Of a stretch of 64,000 bases of DNA, positions 1 to 12,110 are shown one piece after another; within the stretch, counting starts at the first letter, position 1; each line of letters starts with the position of its first letter. Origin of the DNA: Takakia lepidozioides (Eukaryota; Streptophyta; Takakiopsida; Takakiales; Takakiaceae); NCBI GenBank assembly GCA_030704615.1, contig CM060731.1, positions 92,734,756-92,798,755 on the forward strand, written 5' to 3'. The notes under the pieces were generated by a model. That model was not told the DNA's origin, did no database searches, and saw only the letters and a program-made list of their open reading frames with translations. The position numbers were made by a program, and so were the translations under genes.

Positions 1-199
1 GACGCGTAGGGGATGGTGAAATGAAGAATGTTGCTGTATGCAGCTAGCGTGAGATTTACATAAGGGCTGAAGAAAGAATGTCCTCCCATTTTGAAGGACA
101 TATTCAGCAAGGGACTCTTTCTCTCTTCCACTTTTCCCATTATCTACTGTAATGGCTCCTGGTCAAAATTGAAATTTGCCTGTTGGTGGGCATCTGCAG

Positions 200-3100
200 A
201 ACTCTCACTGTGGGAAAAGGATGAAGATGCCAGAATACTTCGAATTGGACTGGTACATTGACGAATTGGCTGTTCCTTATTTGTTAGGATCTGCAAAGGC
301 AGTCAGTCCTAAGGCAGGCAGACTATTACTCTACCAATCTTGGTCCTACCATATCTGAGGAACAGTTAACCCCAACGTGTCAGTATATGCTTTGCTTGTA
401 ATCTTACATACTCCTTTAGTCTACATATCTATTAATTTGCTGCTGTCTCTTTGTTGGCTTCAGGAAGAACCCCTATTGCACGCCCATACTTTCTGCATCC
501 AGACCTTAAATACTGTACCATCCTCGTCACTTTTGTGTGACAATTTGAGGGGTTCTCATGAGCACTTGCAGCCCTCTACTGTCTTGTGTTTCACATAAAA
601 TATAGTTAAAAACAGATTCGTTATCTTGGTTTTCCTTTCCCCCGAATTGTTGTCTATGTAATGCAGGTGAAACAAGAGATTATAAGTTGGCACCCAAGAA
701 TCATCATCTTCCACAACTTCCTAAGTGCTGAGGTATTGTGATTGCCCTTGTGTATATGAACTGGCAAATGCCCTTTTGTTCAACAATCATTTGTTCTCTT
801 CATCGTCGAGGCCCCATTTCTCGTCTTGCACCTTTATATCCTTCTCCTTTCAGGTCTCTCCATTGATGAAGAGTTGGTTGAACCAATTTAGAGTACCAAC
901 CTGCGGCATCTCTCATTCTCTTTGTTCGTCTGCTTAAATGAAGTATTTAAAGGCTTTGTTATGCAGGAGTGTGATCACTTGATCAGTGTTGCACGGCCCA
1001 AGCTTACGAAGTCGACGGTGGTGGATGCACAGACAGGCAAGGCAGGTATCCTAACGTCTGTAGTTTGTCATCTGCACTCGGTCTTCTTTCTCACGGTCAG
1101 AAATCTCCAGTACCATGTTTTTGTAGGTGATACGTTCCTCTTTTTTCCAATGGAGATATACATGGAGCTCTTAGTATGTGAAAATTTTCATGGAGTGTGA
1201 GAGTTCAGCTCCTCCAATGAGTATGTTCAGTCACCAATTCACTGGGAACATGTGTCCTAGGATGGTAGGAACAGACAAGGTTTTCTAAGTGTCCGCGTTT
1301 ACTTTAATGTGTTATGGGGGCGGTTGAGTACAGGGCATTGAAAGTAAGGTGCGCACCAGCAGTGGAATGTTCCTCTCTCCATCAGAGAGAAAGCATCCCT
1401 TAATTCAGGTTCTGATTTCTTTTTCTTACCGTTGAGCTCGTCAGTGGAATCCTCTAGGGCAGAGTTAGGTATGCAACTCAGCACATCCAGCTATTTAGTT
1501 TAGCTTTACATAGCTGTTTCTCTGGATGAAAACATAGCTACTAGAATATCTGGAGCATGTAGGCAGCTACTATATCTCTATCTGTGCATCATCCAAACTA
1601 GTCAAGAGGGCTATGACTGCAAAGCTTACTGAGTGCACATCTCTCTCTCCCTCTCAACTACTGGAGTGAGCCCCTCACAAAGGTAATGTCTGTTCCGTCT
1701 TGTTCTGCTCAAACTGGGCACGGGGTCTATGGCCACAAGGGTATGGCAAACAACTTCTTATTACATCTCATTCTCTCTTTCTCTTTCCCCCAACTTTGAA
1801 AGTCTCGAGGCTGAGCCAAAAGCCTAGGATCTCTTTGGGGCCTAGTTATTGGGCAAACCACACAGCAGATTGATGCTTGTGTAAAGGGATTTCTAGAGTA
1901 TATCTGGAAGACTCGGATCAGTTGTCTGTTCCAAGGTAAGTCATACTACCGGTGTCAGCCCCTGACAAAGGTAGTTTCTGTCCCTTTGTGTTCCGCTCAT
2001 ACTGAGCGCGTGGTCAATGGCCACAAGGCTTCGGCAAACGTCGTCTTATGAGTACATTCTCTCTCTTCCCCTTTTTGTTCCGCCCAAACTGGGCGCAGGG
2101 TCTATGGCCACAAGGCTACGGCAAACGTCTTATGAGTACATTTTCTCTCTCTCTCTCTTTAATCTTGGATAGAATATTTCAGGTGGGATAAAGTGATTTT
2201 TTCCTATGTATGTCCTGAAATTGACAAGTAGACACTTGCTGCAAAATTCATTCCCTGGCCTAGGGCCTTGTGGGATTTATTGCCCATGTGCTGGTTTAAA
2301 TTTAGGGTTTCAGAACCCTAACCCCGCAATTTAGTGCTCATTTACAAAGGTTGTGTAAGCTGCTACCGGAAACTACGACAGTGTCGGGCACACAGCTCAC
2401 CAAGCTCTGCCTTCAAGAGTTTTTCAACAAGGCTGCGGCTAGCAAGATTTAAGCGCAGCCTAGCCTTCATTATGCTGGTCAAGCTTCCTATGCAGTTATA
2501 GGGAGGCTTTGGCTCAGTTGTTGACACGAACAGGGAGTTATACTTAGCCCTTACCTATGCTTTGCAAGTACTTCTTGTTACGTGAACGGATATGTGCTGC
2601 GTCGCAGACTGGTCTGCCTCAAACTTTCAAGGGTTCTGTGTAATATCGCACCTTTACTATTACCTCTTGCAATCTTTCACTTGCTTAGAAATGCATGTTG
2701 GACAGCGATAGCAAGTGTGAAGACCTGCTACTACCTCGCGCATCCTCACTAACACGCATTCTGTTGGATGTGGTGGTTTTTGGGATGGGCGCAGGTGAGG
2801 GTCCTACACTATTCATGGAGTTTTAAGCTGTATGTGTAAGTTTTGCTACAGAGTACACTGGATAGATGATGGAAATCACCTATCGCATGAGGCAGCCACT
2901 GCCTAAGAAGAATGGTACAGCGCTTGACGACAGCCTCAGGTTTCCTTGAGGGAAGTATTTTACGGAAGTAATCTGCCCTTGGGATCTGTTACCAGAAGGT
3001 TCTGAAGACCTGTCTTGACTTGGATCAATCTCAGTCTACAGCCCAGCTGAGTGGTTTCATTTTGACTGTGTCTGCTTTGTTTTAAGACATGGAAGTACCC

Positions 3101-6100
3101 CTTTTGGGCCATGGTGGAAGACTTGGTTTTGTCTCAGTTTTGAGACATGTGATTTTCAGGGAAGTATTCGTTTTGACGCTACTTCGATGAAACCGAATTA
3201 TGACATGCTAAAAAGGACGAATTTCGGCTTTTTGGAAATCCCAGTGTGACAGTACCGTGAATACGAATTTCACTTTGATGTCTGTCACTATGAAGAAAGC
3301 TGGGGGTTTTGAAGGGTTTCTAACAAACCCCACCACCCACCCCGATCACCCAGAAGTGTGAAACAAATCAGGAGAAAAACTTTCTGATCTGGTCAAGTCT
3401 TGACAGATCCTTTCTTGTCATGACAAGACAAGCCCTATCTCTCTGTGGGTGGTACCTCTGTTCACCAACTTTCAAAATTTTGAGGCTGAGCCTAAAGCCC
3501 TGGCCCTGTTGGGGTTGGCAGATCACACACAGGAGATTGATGCCTGTGTGAAGGGCTTTCTAGAGGAAATCTGGAAAGCCCAAATAAATTGTTATATATA
3601 TGGACTGGATTGAGCCCCTCACAAAGGTAGTGTCTGTTCCCTTTTGTTCCGCCCGACTGGGCATGGGGTCTTTATGGCTGCAAGGCTATGGCCAAAAGTG
3701 TCTTATGAGTACATTCTCTCTGTGGGCACATTTCCTTTTCCTATTTCTCTCAGATTTTTTTTTTGTTTTCTCTCTCTGCCTCTCTCACACAGATGCATCT
3801 GTGAAAGGTAGGTAGAGTGGCAGAGTTTGGGACAACCAATGAGTACGTCTCTGTGTGTGTATGTGATTGCAGGCAATAGAGACACGTATTTCAGTGTATG
3901 CTATGATACCAGTTGAAAATGGAGAACTTCTTCAAATTTTGCGGTATGTTTCATGGTTGTACAAGGATGGCCTACCATCATCATTCAGTTGACCTTACAT
4001 GCACCCTAAATCTTCAATACAAAGTTCCATCACTGTAGATTGGTTAGCATGGGTCTTACCATCGGGCTCTGAGAGAGGAATACAGAAAGAATTGATAACC
4101 TCCACGGAGGACCCAGAGGGCTGATGGGGAAAGGAAAGAAAGAGATTTTATTAGACCCTTCATTTGAGGCCTTTTTATTGCTCGTTGCTTCTTACATTCA
4201 TGGTTTCACTCTCTGTTTGAGGCTGCTTCCTGTTATGACTTTCCTTAGCTTTGCTCTATCTAGGGTTTTTCATGAAGGAGTTTCTTAATGTAGCTTGTCT
4301 GTAGTCTTGCCCTGTCCCTGATTTAAAAGAAGGATAGGAGAGGTTCCAGTGACTAGAGGGGCAAAGCGACATGTAGACAGCGAGCCATAGACATGAAAGA
4401 TGGATTGCTGGGCTGTTGTGCACAATCATCTCTATTCAATCTCTTCCCTGCATTCAATTTATGCTTTCTGAACTCAATTCCGATGTCAGAAAGGACAGGG
4501 CTATGTTTCAACTGTCAGTACTGTTGTCCTGCAGTTTCTCTATACCATGGGTTCAAGATGCTACAATGGATTGTCAAGTGTGTGACTGACTTTTGCCGTG
4601 ACTTTGGCAGGTATGAACCTGATCAGTATTACAGAACACATCATGACTATTTTGCTGATGAGGTATCTCATTGCATCACAGCAACTTTTGCATGTATGAT
4701 GAGGGTTAGCAAGTTGCAGATGTTTACAAATGAATCTGGTATATGCATAAATCTCATAGTGGTAACGAAAGTTTGAGTCACTGGTGCTCCAGTTCAACTT
4801 AAAGAGAGGCGGGCAGCGAGTGGCCACAATGCTCATGTATCTGACGGACGTGGACGAGGGTGGGGAGACCATCTTTCCAGGGGTAATTCTTTCCTACCTT
4901 GACATGCATGTGTTTATGTTTTCAGGATACAATTTAGCGAAGACTGATGGAAACAACAGATGTCAGTTGCTGCCATGTTCAAATTTCCAACTTTCTGAAG
5001 TAATGAAATCAACACTTCCGTTGCTGGAGTTATGTGGACATATTTCAAATGTGACAAGCACCTTGGTGAGAGAACCCCCTTCCCTGCACGTTGCAGGTTG
5101 GAGGGAGGGAGTGTAGCTGTGGTGGCGAATTGAAAAGAGGCATCTGTATAAAGCCTAAGAGGGGCAACGCCGTTCTCTTTTGGAGCATGGTGGGCCTCTC
5201 TCCCTCGATTGGTTGCCTCTTCTAATTCCACTTTTATAGGCCCTCTGGGCCTCCCATGAATGGAAAATCATTTCTTGAATTTCATGCTCTCTCAATGACA
5301 TGATCTGGGATGTGGAGTCCAAGGATGCATTTCTTATACCACTCCAGTGGTATCGTCAGCTGATTGCTTGTGAATGTACAAAGTGAAACCATCTGTAGTG
5401 CCATAGATTGAGAGAGCTAGGGTTGGTCTAGGTTTATCTTCCGGTGAAGTTGGATGTCATCCTTTGGACTGTATTCAAAGCAGCTATGGCAATTGTTTTG
5501 ACATCAAGACGTTGTCATGAAGGAGATCCATCTGACCCCTCTCTGTCTGTCTGTTTCTATTCTACAGCAGGAATGCTACAGGAAGCATAGTCTTTGGCAA
5601 ACGCTTTGACTCTTGGCATCAAATTTGGGGTGGATTTCTTTGTCACATTGATGCTAACGAAACAAGAGGAAATGTAGAAGGCTATAACAACTGTGTGAGA
5701 GGAAATCTAGAGTATGAAGTACTTGTTGAAAAGGAGGTCCTACTTCCCCATGATGTAGTGGCCCTGTTCTGATCTCCCATTCCCTCCACCCTCTGCTCCC
5801 CTTTTCTGAACTGTAATGCAATCTGGCATGGGATGTGAGGCTACAAGGCTATGCAAGCAATGTAATGAGCACTTATCTTCTCTGCTCTGTGAATCTGAGC
5901 TCTAGTCTTGCTCTACATGGCAGGAGTTACTTTCATTTTCAAAAACAGATCTTCAGGTTGTTCAGTGTACTGTACTGTGGATGGTGGGGAGTTGCAGAAG
6001 CTGGATGGTTCATCAGATGACATGAGCCTGCATGGTGGGTGCCCAGTGCAAGGGGGAGAAAAGTGGTCGTCTACTAAATGGATGAGACAGCATTCCTTTG

Positions 6101-6105
6101 ACTGA
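200..6105 (+). CDS. Prolyl 4-hydroxylase (2-oxoglutarate/Fe(II) dioxygenase), P4H1-like, nine exons, 5' end not seen
   Basis: Hydroxylates peptidyl proline (collagen-like or hydroxyproline-rich wall proteins) in the ER/Golgi. Exons read from splice sites and matching phases: 200-252, 667-732, 967-1041, 1334-1408, 3873-3943, 4611-4662, 4793-4882, 5097-5189, 5998-6105 (TGA). Joined, they give the family blocks in order: ISWHPRIIIFHNFLSAE, VRTSSGMFLSP, IPVENGELLQIL, YYRTHHDYFADE, LKRGGQRVATMLMYL, DEGGETIFPG, GNAVLFWSM, SLHGGCP and GEKWSSTKWMRQ. The iron ligands (HxD in THHDYF and the H of SLHGG) and the 2-oxoglutarate lysine ten residues after that His are present. The domain is complete with no stops. 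The N-terminal membrane anchor expected for this family is not visible and probably lies upstream of the window. The intron after exon 3 fits best as a GC-AG intron; a GT donor four bases later would add residues. Long introns hold repeats. Confidence 0.92.
1662..2155 (+). repeat. Intronic interspersed repeat (block A plus block B copies) in the hydroxylase gene
   Basis: Block B (starting near GCCCCTCACAAAGGTA and running to GGCCACAAGG..GGCAAAC) occurs around 1662-1760, 1948-2045 and 2080-2150. Block A (GAGGCTGAGCC... to ...ATCTGGAA) occurs at 1798-1928. The same A-then-B order recurs at 3473-3720 in the next stretch of intron, so this is a dispersed repeat family, not coding sequence. Confidence 0.6.
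3473..3725 (+). repeat. Second copy of the intronic A+B repeat
   Basis: 3473-3598 aligns with 1798-1928 (block A) and 3600-3720 aligns with the block B copies at 1.7-2.15 kb, including the shared tail TCTTATGAGTACATTCTCTC. It lies in the intron between hydroxylase exons 4 and 5. A weaker relic of block B may be present near 5790-5880. Confidence 0.6.
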
Positions 6106-6905
6106 TCCTCAATGATGCTGTATCTTGGCCCCTCTGAGCACTTCCGCTATAACACAACAATGGGGCCATAAGCCCTGCATGAAACAAACCTTCCTCACGC
6201 TTGTAGGGCTGATTGCTCACCAGGTTATTAAGCTCCATCTGAGATCTGCATCATACTAAAAGTAAGTATAATACCAGTAAAAATACTTGAGATGGTTAGA
6301 CAGGAGACGGGATGTAGGGTTTTTTTGGCCATGCAATTGACAACCTTTACACTGGTGTAATGCAACCTTTTGATTGTTCCTTGATTATTACACTAAAAAA
6401 TAATTAATTTCAGAACCGTGTTCTGTGTAGGTTTCATCGTTTCATCATTGTATGCCAAGAAAAGTCCACGTAGTGGCATATCAAAGCTGCTCATAACAAA
6501 TGGTGATTCACTCCTGCAGCAATCAAAGTACCTACAGGCGATTTAACCTTAACCCCTAAAGGACATAGCGACCCAAACTTGTTGGTCGGTTAGGCTTAGG
6601 CTTAGAAAAGTGTCACTGGGGTTAAGCCTGATTTGGGTATGTTTAGGGCCTGGCCGCACAGGGCAGCACAGACCCGTACCAAGTTTACTATCGGACGAAT
6701 CTAGAGGTAGAGGGGAGGGTAGAGGGCAGACCACGTGCAGGAGGCGGGTCCCCCGCAATGGCCGCACAGGCCAGCACGTAACGGGATATCATAAAATTTC
6801 ATCCCACGTTTCATTCTACTTTTACATCCATGGGAACTTTTCTGGGAACTAATCGCGAACTTTTATGCGAACTGATCGCGGCGGTTGCTACGATGAGAAC
6901 CGAGC
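6106..6905. other. Intergenic, no gene seen; contains a TIR-like 15-mer
   Basis: No convincing coding sequence; short ORFs here overlap one another on both strands. The 15-mer CCTGGCCGCACAGGG at 6649-6663 follows GTTTAGGG and recurs in inverted orientation near 12,167-12,181, next to the Harbinger remnant. It may be the end of a small non-autonomous element. Confidence 0.35.
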
Positions 6906-8791
6906 ATGTCTGAAGGAAGGGAGAAGGAAGGAGCTCCGTGGAAGGAGCTGGGCAATCAACATCGAACTTTGGGGGGGGCAGCAAAGAATGGAAGAGGTGT
7001 TGCGGGACACCTCTCTTTTGGGTAAGCATTGCATAGATTGAGCAGAGAACTTGTCTCATTCATTACTGCTTAAAGGATGTGAATGTTAGTACTGTGTGCG
7101 TTCTTCCAGGACCTTGAAGCACTTGAAGCTCTCTTACCGGTGGTTTTTATGTGATCAATTTGTACTCCTTTGGGTTCTTCTTCACACTCATGTAGGTATG
7201 TTTGCACAGTATGAGTAGTACTTATGCGATTTATGTTTCAACCAAGCATTTTTCTTTAAAAGCTAGGACCCTGAGCATTTGCCTCTAGCAACCATATGTG
7301 GAAGAAACAAGGCACAGGGCCCACAAGTTTCATTCAGAAAGAGATGTTGGAGGCATTGGTGGTAAGGACTTCAAGTGCCTCTAGTGCTGCACTCTCTGTC
7401 TGGCTTTGTTGTAGAATAAGTATGACCCCCACAACTTGCTGGCCTCATTACAATCCAGAGCAAGCCAGAAAGCAGACAAAGGTTGTTGACATCCCAGTGA
7501 GTATTTTTCCCACCCAAATTCATATGCAAGACTCATGCCCCACAACCATGCTGTAATTGTTTCTTACCCTGATTGCCGTATGGTATTGAGCACTAATGTG
7601 CAGTGGAGTTCATGATCTGGAGTGAGCTTGTCCATCCCCTGTATCTGGAGACGGCAGTCCTAAGCAATAGAACCAATAGGATAGCCATGTAACTGCAGTT
7701 GAATTGTTGTTCAATTTCCATTGTCTTTTGTTGAAGATGTCTGCTGGTGAGAAGTCAGAAAAATTGTTGTCAACTTCAAGGACATTAAAATATGGCAATG
7801 AATGTTTGCCCTCTCATATTAGGGCCCGCAAGGATGTGACACCCTACATAGGCTTGGGGAGATAGAACCTTTCGAGACGCTCTGTTATTGAACCACTTTT
7901 CTTTCTTCTTTTTATCCAGTCTTATTCAAATGTGAGGAGAGAGATGCAAGAGATTTGGAATCAGGTGCATGCACCGACTTCAGGGCAGTAGTAGCAATAT
8001 ATCTTATCTTATTCAGGCAGTCTGCATTGAAGGGGCCAATGAAGAGTGTTGTCTCTACGGCATGAATGAAATCTGTGCACAAGAGAATCCCTATGGTAGG
8101 AAGACAATCGAAGCCTAGGATGATTCCAATAAGATCGTTCCCATCCCATCCCCCCTCACCCAAGAATAGCCTCGAGGGTGGGCTTTCTGCTGAGCAGCCC
8201 CTCAACATGCTACAGACTTGATATTTTTTGATACTTTTGATTTTCTGATTGTCACAGGATAGAAGATTATTGGCATGGCTACAAACACTTTTGCTATGGG
8301 TACTACTCAATGGACCTAGTGGAGAAGGCCATATTCCGAGAAACAAAACTAGGTGTGTTTACACCAGCCTTCATTTATGCCATCTGTCTTGTCCTAAGGT
8401 GCTATTGGTGGAAACTAATCAATTTCATTGTGTGCAGGCAGGATAATGTGCAATTACATTGACAACACCCCGGTGATGTCTAGACAAAGGATGAAGCACA
8501 TTGTGCACGAACTGCTGCCAAGAGTCAAGATGTATTTGGAAGAGGAGTTGGGAGAGAATCCCTATGATTTGTGGTACTCTCAACTAGCTCAGCTTTCAGC
8601 ATAAAGTGTGGCAATGTAATGTGCAACTTCAATGACTCAATTGTAGAGTGCACCTGCAGCCTCGACTGGTACCTTTACATGAGATTCGAATCCCAGATCC
8701 GTTTGCTGAGTTGAGAGAACGACTGTCATCTGCTGGCCAACGCTTGCATACTTTACGACATCAAGTAAGCAAAATAGAAGAGAAATGTTGA
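6906..8791 (+). CDS. Unrecognised multi-exon gene
   Basis: I do not recognise the product. The best-supported exons have matching phases: 7920-7987 ending in CA|gtagta, 8258-8352 bounded by cacag and gtgtgt, and 8438 onward. They join in frame to give peptides such as NVRREMQEIWNQVHAP, EDYWHGYKHFCYGYYSMDL and RQRMKHIVHELLPRVKMYL. A last exon starting near 8647 or 8660 reads PLHEIRIPDPFAELRERL and ends KIEEKC at TGA 8789-8791. The splice joining it to the previous exon is unclear; the previous exon may instead end at TAA near 8602. A possible first exon starts with ATG at 6906 and ends at a good gtaagc donor at 7022. Possible exons at 7276-7361 and 7420-7485 have two open frames and I could not decide between them. 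No known domain, signal peptide or membrane segment is evident. Confidence 0.5.
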
Positions 8792-10710
8792 ATAGTTCTG
8801 AACCAGTAACATAGTTTTTCCACGGGAGTTGGCCTCGTTTTTCTTTGGGCAGAGGATGTACTGCTCAGTGTTTTATAATTATGCAAACATTTCAGGCCCC
8901 CATTCAACCATAGCTGTCCATGAATGTGAGACTGTTGACAGTCTCACTGTTGTTTGGTGTGTTACTCCATCTGTACATATTCGTGTGGGATTCCTAGAGA
9001 TTGCTTAGCAAGTGTGTAGGTGTATAGTTACTGCTCTTTTCAGCCCAACTGGCATTTGGTTTGGTGCTCTGGTTTGTGGGTTGAAGAGTGAAGTAAAGTA
9101 CAACAAGTTTATCCTCGTCAAACAATGGTTCAAATGTTCGATGGCCAGCTTGTAGCTTGTCACTATGGAAGGATTTGATCCTGTGTGTGATGGGGTGAGA
9201 AGAGCTAAGAACCAGGCTGTGGCTTTGATGCATCTGAACTTGCTGCCCACAGCTCGGGAGAAATAAGTGAGAGTAGAGAGATTTGAGCAGCAAACATAGA
9301 CAGGAGCTGGTTAACATTGTTAAATTTGGTTGTAACATAACATGACGATAAGGGCTCCTAGGTGAGGCCTGCGATCACATAGAAGTGTCTAGACAATGCT
9401 CAATTCAGCCGCATGAAGTTGCTTGGAAGTAGTAGACAGCCATGATCACCAGGTGGAAGTTAACTGCTGAATATCCTAGGCTATATATGTGAATATCCTA
9501 GGCTATGTGAGGTTAGCAAGTTGTCTATGAGCTTGCAATCATCTGAACCAGAGATAGAGTCCCCTGAAACCCCAACCAGTCAACTAAGTGCCCCTAGGAT
9601 GAGTGTCTTGAAAGTCTACAGGCCCGATGCGAAAGCTTACTTGTCCAATTTGAGAAAATTAAACAAAACACTTCTCAATCAGCAAAAAACTTGCCAGCAC
9701 AGGAGGATGACAAATTGTACAGGAGCCCACCATCACTAATAGAGCTGAGTGAGGGTACTCAGAGCTCCTCACAAGAAGAAAGAAATTTCACACAGATCAT
9801 AGAACCTTCGAGTGGCAGAATGACACTGCACTATCTGACAAACGTACCCCACACCATTAGATGGCAGATTCCATCAGAGCTTAGAGAGGGAAGCAGCCTG
9901 TTGCTTGCTCTCCACTGAAGATCCTTCCCAAGAAGACATTTTAAGAGACCGAGTAAAAGTACCCATCCAAAGATGATGTGGGGTTGTCAAGTCGCCTGCA
10001 TAGCCACAAAGGGAAGAGTGGGTCTACTGAGAGCACCTACACTCTCCCAAGGGCCAACCATCCCCAGAAGTCCAATATTTTCCCCTTGAATGAGAGGGAC
10101 AATTCTCAACATAGAAAGTTCCCTAATGGCCCCTATACTGAGGGACAAAACACTTCCTCACACCACAGTTGTGTTCAAGGTAAGTCCCACATTGGGAGAC
10201 ATGACCATGTGAAAAGAGAGACCTCTGTTGAGTGGTCTCATGTGTTGAGGAGCAACAATGGTATCTCAAAAAGCAGATCCCCTTGCGTTTGCGATGGGTC
10301 CTTTGGTGTCGCCCTCCCTGGTCATATGGTCCACCAATCTCACAGTGCTGACTCTGATTTTGGCAATGCTAAGCTCTTTCATGGTCCTGATGTATCTAAA
10401 AGAAGGGACGGGCTAGTGCAGCTGTATGATCACTCGCAAAATGTCCATTGACAAAAATACAGCTTGATACAATGATAGAATTAATCATACTGCTGGAGAT
10501 TTTGTCCACTGTATTTTGTGTCCATCACTGTCTTTCCTTCAAAACATGTAGCAGTGCCTAGTTTCAAAATTGTGTACAGCACTATTATTGTGGCATGACA
10601 TGTTACTGTGCCAACTACATAAGGCCAGCTTTGCACTCACTAGTCTACTGAAGCACAAAGAATTCTAAAAGCCGAGCTTCCATGTAGTAAAGTACTTTCC
10701 TACATACAGG
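8792..10710. other. Mostly non-coding; three out-of-frame ORF pieces at 9521-10451
   Basis: Nothing is recognisable at 8792-9520 apart from a tandem GAATATCCTAGGCTAT near 9480-9510. At 9521-9739, 9691-9918 and 9978-10451 three hydrophilic, Ser/His/Asn-rich reading frames follow each other in different frames. They could be remains of one decayed ORF (for instance an accessory ORF of the nearby Harbinger element) or chance. 10452-10710 shows nothing. Confidence 0.25.
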
Positions 10711-11195
10711 CACAAAATACGGAGGAACCCACGGAGGACAATCGTTCGGAGTCGGACAGGTCACCTCGTGCATTGTATGGGTGTGAAGCTTCCCAAATTG
10801 GTGCCTGGCCTGAGAAGCCTTCTACACCGACGTTGATGTTGCCCTCGAATCCACCCGAGCCTCCACGACCAACGTTGGCGCCTCCCTGGAACCCACCTGA
10901 ACCTGCAGGCCCAACGTTCCCAGCACCTTGGTATCCTCCTGAGCCGCCTCCCTGGAACCCGCCTGAACCTGCAGGCCCAGCGTTCCCAGCACCTTGGCAT
11001 CCTCCTGAGCCGCCTCCCTGGAACCCGCCTGAACCTGCAGGCCCAACGTTCCCAGCACCTTGGCAGCCTCCTGAGCCTCCAAGACCTGCATTCACACCAC
11101 CCTGGAACCCACCGAACCCCGACCCACCAGCTGAAGAGGAGGCCCCATTTGCCACCAACAAGGCCCCTGCCCACAGTCATGCACAATTACAGACA
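10711..11195 (+). CDS. Proline-rich repeat exon next to the Harbinger transposase (product unknown)
   Basis: An open frame begins after an acceptor-like catacag at 10,704-10,710 and stops near 11,196. After an acidic stretch (TEEPTEDNRSESDRSP) it contains three 22-residue repeats (PPWNPPEPAGPTFPAPWYPP type), then a Glu-rich tail. It overlaps the start of the transposase reading frame in a different frame. It may be an accessory ORF of the transposon or an exon of an unrelated cell-wall-like protein. The opposite strand is also open and Gly-rich, so coding is not proven. Confidence 0.35.
10881..11078 (+). repeat. 66-bp tandem repeat, three units
   Basis: Units at 10,881-10,946, 10,947-11,012 and 11,013-11,078 are nearly identical and keep the 3-base phase, encoding 22 residues each on the + strand. 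Confidence 0.85.
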
Positions 11196-12110
11196 TGAGC
11201 AACCTTTATTCAAATTCATAATGTCCATGCTCCTCTCGAGTTTGCAGCTTGTTATGTGTGCAACAAACATGATTCTCATCTACTCAGACCATGCCAAAGA
11301 CCATGTGAAGAAAAGCTGGAAGAGGAAAAGACAGTCATACGAGGCTCACGAATTATCAAGCAGAGATGTGTTGCTGAAGTGGGATGAAGCTCTTGACATG
11401 GAGCCACTTCCACACGTTAAAACCATACTTGACATTATCCTGTGGCAGGCAGAAACCCTCTCAAGCAGGTGGTATGTCAAACCTCGCTCGTTATGCTGGT
11501 TCGACCATTTCCTTTTCGACATTTACACCCCCGACCAGTGGTATGAAATCCTTCGTATGCGCAAACGTACCTTTTACCGACTCTGCAATGACCTTCGCCC
11601 TTTCATAAGGGGACAACCTACAAATTGGAGGCAGCCTATCTCGGTCGAGAAGAAAGTCACTGTCACGCAGTACAAACTCATGCATGGGCATACAAATGCG
11701 TTGGTTGCTGACAAGGCTGAGATTGGCAAGGCCACCGTCTACGACATATTGAGGGAGGTTGTGCCAGCAATATGTTCGACGCTGGGACACCTCATTAGCT
11801 GGCCCCATGGTGCACGCTTACACAAATAAACTCGTGACTTCGAGAAAAAACAGTGGCTCCCTAACTGTATAGGAGCCATCGATGGCAGTCACCTTATTGT
11901 CAAGGCTCCCAGCAACACAAGGGTCGCAGCGGACCATAGGAATAGAATGAAATCTTTCTCTATTCTTCTACAGGGGGTGGTGGACAGCAACTGCTACTTC
12001 ACCTCAGTAAATACTGGAGTCCCGGGCTCCATCCATGATTCTTATCATTTCAAGTGCAGTGAGCTATACAGGAAGACTGAGCAGGGCATCATGGGAGGCT
12101 TCAATCTCTG
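11149..12110 (+). pseudogene. PIF/Harbinger-type transposase, broken
   Basis: An open frame at 11,149-11,829 gives the usual N-terminal half: a basic KKSWKRKRQS segment, then YEILRMRKRTFYRLCNDLRPF, VTVTQYKLMHGHTN and KATVYDILREVVPAI. At about 11,829 it stops. The homologous frame resumes in another phase with KQWLPNCIGAIDGSHL, HRNRMKSFSILLQGVVD and GVPGSIHDSYHF, which are the DDE-nuclease blocks of the HARBI1/PIF family (IDG..H, VVD, PGS.HDS). The sequence ends near 12,110 before the last acidic residue, so the element is frameshifted and 3'-truncated. The family match is clear; activity is ruled out. Confidence 0.85.

Noticed and set aside
10700-11161. Gly-rich ORF on the - strand opposite the Pro-rich repeat
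   Set aside because: It is a shadow of the 66-bp repeat; the + frame continues outside the repeat with normal composition and an acceptor, the - frame does not.
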